From: an uncultured Prevotellaceae bacterium
Lineage (GTDB): Bacteria > Bacteroidota > Bacteroidia > Bacteroidales > Bacteroidaceae
Assembly: GCA_946186505.1 (NCBI GenBank)
Contig: CAMHNI010000018.1
Coordinates: 1 to 57,609, forward strand
Reading direction: 5' to 3'
Length of the DNA: 57,609 nucleotides
Shown in pieces: positions 50,026 to 56,227 of the stretch. Under the pieces are notes generated by a model. That model was given only the letters and a program-made list of their open reading frames with translations, made no database searches and was not told the DNA's origin. Within the stretch, counting starts at the first letter, position 1, and each line of letters opens with the position of its first letter. The translations under genes and the position numbers were made by a program.

Positions 50026-52911
50026 ATGAAAGCAACGTTACTAACCACCCTGATGATACTTGGAACTGCTCCCACACTGGCCAAGGATGCCCTTGACAGC
50101 ATACAGCAAATACTGCAAGATGCTCCCGTACAGGAAAAGGTGTACCTGCACTTGGACAACAACTGCTACTACCGGGGTGAGGAAATATGGTACAAAGCCT
50201 ACGTGGTGCGGGCCGACGACAATCAGTTTACGGACATGAGCCGCCTGCTCTACGTTGAACTGGTATCACCCGACGGTATGCTGGTGGAGCGCCAGACCAT
50301 CAGAATCTCTGAGGATGGCGACGGCGAAGGGTCGTTCTACCTGACCGACTCGCTCTATTCCGGCTTTTACGAAATCAGAGCCTATACCCGCTGGATGATG
50401 AACTTCTGCGTGACGGAGCACCCTTCTAACTACAACTCGCGCCAGCTGTTCCTGACCAAGCAGATGGCCAGCGACTTCTACCGCCAATACGGAACGGTTT
50501 ACAGTCGCGTGGTTCCCGTTTATGAGACGCCAGAAGAACAGGGTGAATATAGTATGAAATACATTGTGGAACGCCCGAAGACACGCCTCGACAAAGAGTT
50601 GAAGGCCAACCTCAAAGTGAACTTCTACCCTGAAGGCGGCCACCTGATAGCAGGCACCAGGGCGAGGGTGGCCTTTGAGGCCCTCAACGAACTGGGCGAG
50701 TACGTAAGCATCAGCGGCAAGGTGGGTAACAAGACCATCACGACGGAGCATGAAGGACGTGGCGTCTTCGACATCGACGTGCCTGCCGACGAGCGGTTGG
50801 AGGCGCATTTCCATTACGGTGAAAAAGACTATGATATCAAGTTGCCCAAGACCGAGAAGACGGGTTGCGGTCTTAGCGTCGGCGTAGAGGGTGAAACCGT
50901 TCATGCCGCTGTCGCGCTGCGCGGTGTGCCTACTGATGTAGATTATGCCGCCGTCGTGCTCTCGCAGGGCATGTTGAAGGTGTTCAAGCGCTTCAGACCT
51001 ACAGGAAAAGAACAGGCCACGCTCACCATCGACACCGAAGAGTTGCCGTCGGGCGTCAGCGACCTGATTATCATCGACAATGAAGGGCGCCCGATGGCCG
51101 ACCGCCTGTTTTTCGTCAACCACCACGACCACGACGACGGACAAATCAAGGTGCTTACCAAGAAGACCGACTACCAGCCCTATGAGGCCATCGATCTGGA
51201 GCTGCAAGTGCCTGAGGGAACTGACCAGCTGTCGGTAAGCGTCCGCGATGCGGCTACCGACGACCCAACCTTCGACACGGGCAACATCATGACTGAGCTG
51301 CTGCTGTCGAGCGAGCTGAAGGGCTTTATTCCGCATCCCGACTACTATTTCGAGTCAGACGACCAGCAGCACCTCCACCATCTGGACCTGCTGATGATGG
51401 TGCAGGGATGGCGACGCTACAACTACGAGGAGCTGACCAGCAACAAGCCCTTGCGCTATAGTCCTGAGCAGGGACTCAACGTAGAGGGTAACGTCTTTGA
51501 ACCTGTCGCTTGCGATTGGGAGATTGACGAGGTGAAATACTGGTCACAGGGCGTGTTCGGCTATAGTGAGACAAAATCGCTGCATGCTGACCCTGAGGAC
51601 CCAACATACAAGAAACTCAAAGAGAGAATTTTAGGTATCAAGCCGGAGGGTGAGAAGATGGCTTCGTTAGACGGTTCACTTGAACTGACTACCATTGGAG
51701 AGTCAATCTTTGTTCAGGATGCATCGCCATTGCATGAAGTATCGAACAGCACCCGTGCCGAGGAGAAGAAAGTGGCAGAGGAGCACGGTGTTCTGAAAAA
51801 GGAGGTTACCGTGGAGTGCGAGCTGGTTGAGCTGGACGAGAGCGGCGTGCAGCTTCCGGGGTCGAGTATCACCTCACTCAAATCCGAAACGACCAACGGC
51901 GGGCACTTCCGCTTCGATCTGCCCGACTTTAAGAATGTGGGAGCCTTGTTCCTGAGAGCCTATAACTCGGACTTGAGCGAAAAGAAATTGGCGAAGATGA
52001 CAAATAAAGGATTCCTCGACGACCAGGCTATTGCCAAATACTACGTGAAACGCAATCTCTTCTTCCCCGTGTTTGCCAAGAAATACTCCTACTACCAGTG
52101 CCACCTGCCCGACGACGATCCCCTGACGCTTTCGGCCGATCAGGTGAAAGCCGTCGACTCGCTGTCGTCGATGGACCGCGTAATCAGCGAGGTGACGGTG
52201 AAGAAGAAGCGCCGCCGCGGGCGTCGTGCCATCGATTACACCAAACCCGTATGTGTTTATGATGCTTATGAACTTTACAACCTGTGTACCGATTTGGGAC
52301 TCAGTTGGGGACAGTTTGACATGCAGAGTTTCCCCGTGGCTGTCAGCACAGCGCTCTTCGGTACCTACAACAAGGATCGATTCTTTAATGTACGTGCCCG
52401 CTTCTATGATGAATACATGACTCCCTACATATTTTTCCGCAACTACCCGCTCAGCATGCCAACGGTGGGACCGTTTATAAGCGACGCAAAGATAGCCAGC
52501 ATGATGCACTTGAGTCGTCAGATGAGTATCAGGTGCTATACAGATTTTGAACTGCGCAACGAAGACCGCCCGATTGTCATGCAGGCGGAAGCGGCCGATG
52601 TCACGCTACAGTTTGACCTCATACCCGACGATGGAAAACGCTACGTATGGCGCGACCGCCGCATCCTTATGCCCGGCATCATCGAGCCCGACGACTTCTA
52701 CCTCTTGCCTGACTACAGCCGCCGACCGCCGAAAGAAGATTCCTACGACTACCGACGGACGCTCTTCTGGGACCCTGCTGCCACCCCCGACGACGACGGT
52801 CGTCTGAAGTTGCACCTGTTCAACAACGGCAAACAGAGCCGCATCTGCGTCAGCGCGGCGGGCATCAGCGAGGAAGGGAAACTGGTGTTTACGTCAGAAT
52901 ACGCCAAATAG
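50026..52911 (+). CDS. Large exported MG2-domain (macroglobulin-like) protein
   Basis: A 961-residue exported protein. The signal peptide is followed by QEKVYLHLDNNCYYRGEEIW YKAYVV, the typical MG2-type start of Bacteroidetes macroglobulin-like surface proteins. More Ig-like modules follow: FYPEGGHLIAGTRARVAFEA (about 205) and VTKKTDYQPYEAIDLELQVP-type (about 380). There is no thioester motif or TonB plug, and no barrel is obvious. The C-terminal ~200 residues are rich in tyrosine and proline (YSRRPPKEDSYDYRR). It is likely periplasmic or surface associated. It overlaps the converging CarboxypepD_reg gene by 18 nt. Confidence 0.8.
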   Translation: MKATLLTTLMILGTAPTLAKDALDSIQQILQDAPVQEKVYLHLDNNCYYRGEEIWYKAYVVRADDNQFTDMSRLLYVELVSPDGMLVERQTIRISEDGDGEGSFYLTDSLYSGFYEIRAYTRWMMNFCVTEHPSNYNSRQLFLTKQMASDFYRQYGTVYSRVVPVYETPEEQGEYSMKYIVERPKTRLDKELKANLKVNFYPEGGHLIAGTRARVAFEALNELGEYVSISGKVGNKTITTEHEGRGVFDIDVPADERLEAHFHYGEKDYDIKLPKTEKTGCGLSVGVEGETVHAAVALRGVPTDVDYAAVVLSQGMLKVFKRFRPTGKEQATLTIDTEELPSGVSDLIIIDNEGRPMADRLFFVNHHDHDDGQIKVLTKKTDYQPYEAIDLELQVPEGTDQLSVSVRDAATDDPTFDTGNIMTELLLSSELKGFIPHPDYYFESDDQQHLHHLDLLMMVQGWRRYNYEELTSNKPLRYSPEQGLNVEGNVFEPVACDWEIDEVKYWSQGVFGYSETKSLHADPEDPTYKKLKERILGIKPEGEKMASLDGSLELTTIGESIFVQDASPLHEVSNSTRAEEKKVAEEHGVLKKEVTVECELVELDESGVQLPGSSITSLKSETTNGGHFRFDLPDFKNVGALFLRAYNSDLSEKKLAKMTNKGFLDDQAIAKYYVKRNLFFPVFAKKYSYYQCHLPDDDPLTLSADQVKAVDSLSSMDRVISEVTVKKKRRRGRRAIDYTKPVCVYDAYELYNLCTDLGLSWGQFDMQSFPVAVSTALFGTYNKDRFFNVRARFYDEYMTPYIFFRNYPLSMPTVGPFISDAKIASMMHLSRQMSIRCYTDFELRNEDRPIVMQAEAADVTLQFDLIPDDGKRYVWRDRRILMPGIIEPDDFYLLPDYSRRPPKEDSYDYRRTLFWDPAATPDDDGRLKLHLFNNGKQSRICVSAAGISEEGKLVFTSEYAK

Positions 52912-54093
52912 GTCGTTGCGCTCAAAGAGTTCCAGAACAGCCTCTTCGGTACGGGTGCGGCGAACAAACTCGTTCTTCTGCCAGAAGTCGCGGTCGTACT
53001 CCTGTTTCTCAATACGGTGGTGCAGGTCATCATCAAACTTCAGGTCCTTGCCCTTCTTGCCTTGGTGGGGGCCGATGTTGAAGAGTGTCGACTTCGTACG
53101 CACCAGCGTACTGTCAACGTGGTGATAGGTATCGACATAGACCGACTGCACCTCGGTGAAGCCGTTCTCCTCAGTCATATTGATGCTGAAGTTGAAAACC
53201 ACCGGCAACACTTCGTCCTTACGCTTCAGTGCCTTGGGATACTGCTGCAGGATACGGAAGTTACGCCCGCTACCTTCACAGCGCAGAATGTGATTCGTCA
53301 CCGAATCGACATAGAGCGTACAGTCGAGAATGGTATAGCTGGTGACGAAGTCCTTCGGCTGGAAGCGGACGACATAGATGGCACTGGACGAGTCGCTCAG
53401 TATGTCGTAGTCGATGTCGTAGAGCTTGCTGGCTTTCTCGTACAGCGGCATAACGTCTTCTCTGGAATCCAGCTGGCTTCTGTTTGTAGCCAACTCTATC
53501 TGCGAGAATGTAAAGAAGTTCTTGTAGAACTGCAGAATCTGCCCCGTAGTACTGTCGGGCTTCACACCAGCATAGCGGCCGCTGGTCAGCTTCAGATCGC
53601 TGACGGCCACTGCCGAGTGTCCTGAAAGGAAAGCCTCTACATATTCATAGCAAGTGGAGTCAGCGAAGGCTGTCTGGCGGTAGAAGTAGTCTGCAGTCTT
53701 GCGCCGGTGTTTCTTCTGCTGACGCACTGTCTCCTTCCTGATTTCTTTCAGTGGCAGCGCCCTGACCTCAACCCCGCGCACCATTAGCGTGGCGGGTTCA
53801 AGCTTCACCTTGCGGCCTACGGCCTTCGGAGTCAGCGTCGCCGCCTTATAGCCCGCATACGTGAACTGCAGCCGTTCGCCCTCCTCTACCGTTATGCGGA
53901 AGCCGCCCTCGGCATTGGTGATAGTCGACTGTCGGCGACCACCAACTACGGTGACGCTGGCAAACGGCAGCGTCTCGCCCGTCTCGGCATCGACCACCAC
54001 AGCCTCTACCGTCAGCGGTTCCTCCTGTCCGGAAACCACCGAAGGGATTAGCAGCAGGATGCCAAGAAAAGACAGAAGCCGTATATACGTCAT
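52894..54093 (-). CDS. Carboxypeptidase-regulatory-like domain (CarboxypepD_reg) protein
   Basis: The start MTYIRLLSFLGILLLIPSVV at 54093 gives 399 residues with a clear signal peptide; ATG at 54108 is a possible alternative at the edge of a repeat. Residues ~25-110 form a CarboxypepD_reg beta sandwich (VVVDAETGETLPFASVTVVG, EGERLQFTYAGYKAATLTPK). The remainder is a beta-rich region seen in many Bacteroidetes DUF5686-like surface proteins without the barrel. No TonB plug is present. Its 3' end overlaps the MG2 gene by 18 nt tail to tail, suggesting antisense interaction of the two messages. Confidence 0.8.
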   Translation of the reverse strand: MTYIRLLSFLGILLLIPSVVSGQEEPLTVEAVVVDAETGETLPFASVTVVGGRRQSTITNAEGGFRITVEEGERLQFTYAGYKAATLTPKAVGRKVKLEPATLMVRGVEVRALPLKEIRKETVRQQKKHRRKTADYFYRQTAFADSTCYEYVEAFLSGHSAVAVSDLKLTSGRYAGVKPDSTTGQILQFYKNFFTFSQIELATNRSQLDSREDVMPLYEKASKLYDIDYDILSDSSSAIYVVRFQPKDFVTSYTILDCTLYVDSVTNHILRCEGSGRNFRILQQYPKALKRKDEVLPVVFNFSINMTEENGFTEVQSVYVDTYHHVDSTLVRTKSTLFNIGPHQGKKGKDLKFDDDLHHRIEKQEYDRDFWQKNEFVRRTRTEEAVLELFERNDLFGVF

Positions 54094-54108
54094 TGAATCA
54101 TGAATCAT

Positions 54109-54200
54109 GGGGACAGGTATTTGATTCTACGGTTCTTGTTCTCATATTACTAACGGATTAAATGTCCATTTATTGCGGGAGGAATCAAATACCTGCCCCC
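54109..54200. repeat. ~90-bp repeat with terminal inverted repeats
   Basis: GGGGACAGGTATTTGATTC at the left (54110-54128) and GAATCAAATACCTGCCCCC at the right (54182-54200) are inverted. Inside is CGGTTCTTGTTCTCATATTA and CATTTATTGCGGGAG, the same unit as at 18971-19050. It lies between the CarboxypepD_reg gene and the CRISPR array. Confidence 0.82.
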
Positions 54201-54202
54201 CC

Positions 54203-54436
54203 GATTCTTATCTGTCTTTTCCTACATCAAACCACAACCTATGGAGCAAGGCGATTAGCATCTTTGCAGCTGTATATCTGTCTTTTCCTACATCAAACCA
54301 CAACTGGCCAGTATCTTCACTCATACCTTGCCAGGCTGTATATCTGTCTTTTCCTACATCAAACCACAACTCGTTGCAAAGGTAAGTCGCGGTAACAACG
54401 GCTGTATATCTGTCTTTTCCTACATCAAACCACAAC
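54203..54436 (-). CRISPR. Short CRISPR array: four 36-bp repeats, three 30-bp spacers, no cas genes
   Basis: Repeats at 54203-54238, 54269-54304, 54335-54370 and 54401-54436 have a fixed 66-bp period. The plus-strand repeat begins GCTGTATATCTGTCTTTTCC and ends TACATCAAACCACAAC; in the other sense it begins GTTGTGGTTTGATG. The leftmost repeat is degenerate in its first ~6 bases, so it is the distal end and the array should be read leftward (minus strand), giving GTTG-starting repeats as in many type II and VI-B arrays. Spacers: 54239-54268, 54305-54334, 54371-54400. No cas gene or leader is visible; subtype cannot be fixed. Confidence 0.95.
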
Positions 54437-54801
54437 TGCTTGTTGCTTCCTGTCGTTTTCAGAACGAGGCTGAAAGACGTCTACCTGAATATATGAAGTC
54501 TATCGTTGCCGACCCGGAACAGTCTATTGAGGATAAGACTTTTGTTTGGAACGATGATTCTCTGTGCATAATCGAATTTAATCTCAGGGCACGAAATAAA
54601 ACAGGAGGGTATGAATTGACAAAGTACCAATACTATTATGTCGTTTTTGACACTGCAACTTACGAAGGTTCTGGGAGAATACCTTACAATTGCACATTCC
54701 AAGACTGTCTTGAAGGAGAAACGCGAGAGTCTGAGATTAGGAAAAAATATAGGGAACTCGCTCTTAATTGGGGCAAGTTTTCTGGCAGAAGGGTTAAGTA
54801 G
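54437..54801 (+). pseudogene. Lipoprotein gene decapitated at the CRISPR array
   Basis: Immediately after the last repeat the frame reads LLVASC (a lipobox), then RFQNEAERRLPEYMKSIVAD and a well-formed protein of ~115 residues (IEDKTFVWNDDSLCIIEFNL, YQYYYVVFDTATYEGSGRIP, KKYRELALNWGKFSGRRVK) to the stop at 54801. The start codon and signal-peptide body are missing; instead the frame runs back into repeats and spacers. The array end thus sits in the signal-peptide code. Internal ATG 54492 would give a cytosolic form. Family not recognised. Confidence 0.72.
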
Positions 54802-55030
54802 CCATCGCACCCAGCGCCTCACCACTGGCCTACATCTTCTTCCTCAGAAAAACGTCAAGCGAGAAAGCTTCGCTGACCATGCAGCCCTCGTCGGCCTTCT
54901 TCTGTATCTATTCACAATAAAAGTTCTGCTGTATATTCAGAATCAAAAAGCAGTATCAAGGTAATAATAAGCGCTTTTTTCTGTTCCTGAGCACAATTAT
55001 TCAAGAATTCTTTATACTTTTGCAAATGAT
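54802..55030. other. Gap without an intact gene; possible short gene-end fragments
   Basis: A 40-codon plus frame (54798-54920, with IAPSASPLAYIFFLRKTSSE) and a leftward 22-codon end (KKADEGCMVSEAFSLDVFLR, stop near 54838) both look codon-like, but neither has a start or a recognisable family. 55015-55022 is the -7 box of the next gene (TACTTTTG), ending 8 nt before its ATG. Confidence 0.4.
55015..55022 (+). promoter_or_regulatory. Promoter -7 box of the 55031 gene, near-leaderless
   Basis: TACTTTTG, 8 nt before the ATG at 55031; predicted leader ~4 nt. Confidence 0.6.
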
Positions 55031-55483
55031 ATGGAAACAGTTAAAAGAACCGTAGAAACGCTGATAGCTTCGGTACTATCGGACATCCGCATAAAAGGAT
55101 ATTCGTCTGTGCAACCTTTCAGCATCGGAAAGGTTGAGGGGCGAATGATGCAGTTTGCCCAAGCTAACTCCATCACTCTTGCCTGCGACGAACTCTACAT
55201 GAGTGCCAAGCAGTTGCAACACTGCATGAGAGCATCAAAGGCTACGAAAGGATTAGTTGTTACCGATGACGACCTGATAGGGTTTCCCCAGAATCGTTTC
55301 CAGATGAATCTCTACTACGACGGCGAGTGTTTCATATATACCGATGGGCTGTCGAAGTTTATCATCCATCCAAACTACAAGATGAAAATCAGCAGGGAAC
55401 TGGTGACCCAAGTAAATTTCATAACAGCTACGCGAGTGAAAGATCCTGCGGAGTTCACGCTGCCTAAGTATCAGAAAATATAA
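55031..55483 (+). CDS. Conserved-looking hypothetical protein
   Basis: A 150-residue cytoplasmic protein of mixed alpha/beta character: helical start (METVKRTVETLIASVLSDIR), then KGLVVTDDDLIGFPQNRFQM and YYDGECFIYTDGLSKFIIHP NYKMKI with VNFITATRVKDPAEFTLPKY at the end. No signal peptide, no catalytic motif that I can defend. It has its own promoter and converges on the candidate small RNA gene, whose terminator abuts its stop codon. Confidence 0.7.
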   Translation: METVKRTVETLIASVLSDIRIKGYSSVQPFSIGKVEGRMMQFAQANSITLACDELYMSAKQLQHCMRASKATKGLVVTDDDLIGFPQNRFQMNLYYDGECFIYTDGLSKFIIHPNYKMKISRELVTQVNFITATRVKDPAEFTLPKYQKI

Positions 55484-55624
55484 AAAGCTGGCCACACGTG
55501 ACCAGCTGTAATTGAGTGAAGGAAACCAAGCGGCAAGGTCGAATTGCTCATCATCTCCACAGGTGTTACCCATAGCCATGCCACCGTTCCGCACATCGTG
55601 GCTCTACTTGGCTTCTCCTTTCAC
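55482..55624 (-). ncRNA. Candidate small RNA (~140 nt) with own promoter and terminator
   Basis: Read leftward: TTTG (55657-55660), 20-nt spacer, TATCTTTG (55629-55636), predicted start near 55624. The end is hairpin AGCTGGTCACGTGTGGCCAGCT (55507-55486), written here as arms AGCTGG and CCAGCT, followed by TTTTTA. The region between has no convincing protein: the leftward frame MRNGGMAMGN runs through the terminator. It contains GTGCGGAACGGTGGCATGGC. It lies antisense and tail-to-tail to the 55031 gene. Confidence 0.55.
55486..55507 (-). terminator. Terminator of the candidate small RNA
   Basis: AGCTGG and CCAGCT arms with inner CAC/GTG pairing, followed on the minus strand by TTTTTAT. It can also fold in the plus-strand message of the 55031 gene. 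Confidence 0.7.
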
Positions 55625-55628
55625 GTTG

Positions 55629-55660
55629 CAAAGATAAGAACTTTCTCTGAATATTCCAAA
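55629..55660 (-). promoter_or_regulatory. Canonical promoter of the candidate small RNA
   Basis: TTTG-N20-TATCTTTG on the minus strand, with no minus-strand protein gene downstream before the terminator at 55486-55507. Confidence 0.7.
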
Positions 55661-55741
55661 CTTTTCCTCATCAATCTTTGCTTTTCCCCACCTTTCCAAT
55701 TTTTTTTCCCTCTTTCTCTTGCTTTTTTGCATTAAAGTTTG

Positions 55742-55749
55742 TATCTTTG
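55742..55749 (+). promoter_or_regulatory. Promoter -7 box of the antitoxin-like gene
   Basis: TATCTTTG, 25 nt before the ATG at 55775. Confidence 0.65.
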
Positions 55750-55774
55750 CCCACAGATAAGAAAGACAATCGTT

Positions 55775-56023
55775 ATGACACAGTTAGTAATTACGTTGAA
55801 AGACCAGTCGTATCTGCCCAACATCCGGCGCATCGTGAAGTCGCTGGTGGGGGTGGAGAAGGTCACTACGGCAAAGCCTGTGGTACGCAAGAAGCGCCTG
55901 TCACGCTATGAGCAATCGTTGCTCGATGTAAAGGAGGGCCGTGTCAATTCGTACGAGAGCAGCGAGGAGTTCTTCAAGAAAATGGGGGACACCAGCACTC
56001 ACTCCGATTTGTTTAAGAAATAA
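55775..56023 (+). CDS. Orphan antitoxin-like small protein
   Basis: The start MTQLVITLKDQSYLPNIRRI at 55775 gives 82 residues; the extension to 55739 covers the promoter and is rejected. A short beta/alpha N-terminal part (LKDQSYLPNIRRIVKSLVGV) is followed by a basic linker and a helical tail (RYEQSLLDVKEGRVNSYESS EEFFKKM). The tail resembles the toxin-binding region of RelB-type antitoxins of Bacteroidales. No toxin gene follows within the next 200 nt, so it may be an orphan. Confidence 0.65.
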   Translation: MTQLVITLKDQSYLPNIRRIVKSLVGVEKVTTAKPVVRKKRLSRYEQSLLDVKEGRVNSYESSEEFFKKMGDTSTHSDLFKK

Positions 56024-56093
56024 TGTTGACCCCTAAAAACAATGATGCCTATGGGCAAAGAATGAAATAGAAAAGGACATATTATCATAAAGG

Positions 56094-56162
56094 CGTTAGC
56101 TTTTAATTCTTGCTTCGGATAAATCGCCAAATTTAATGGAGCTTCAAGAGTAAAGGCTAATG
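56094..56162. repeat. Imperfect long hairpin in the gene-free gap before the ABC gene
   Basis: The arms CGTTAGCTTTTAATTCTTG (56094-56112) and CAAGAGTAAAGGCTAATG (56145-56162) are complementary at nearly all positions around a 32-nt loop. The gap 56024-56227 holds no gene; a short CACG-N8-CGTG hairpin lies at 56164-56180. Confidence 0.5.
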
Positions 56163-56227
56163 TTCACGTCGCAAGGCGTGGACACTTACTCGGATATGAA
56201 GCATAGGTGTTTATTTTTTGTTAGTGA

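Noticed and set aside
54162..54435. Open frames on both strands with a 22-residue repeat (VGKDRYTA / CLFLHQTTT)
   Set aside because: They arise because the 66-bp CRISPR period is divisible by three; not protein genes.
54203..54436. Assignment of the CRISPR array to type VI-B or type II
   Set aside because: The 36/30 geometry and GTTG start fit both, and no cas gene is in the window, so no subtype is claimed.
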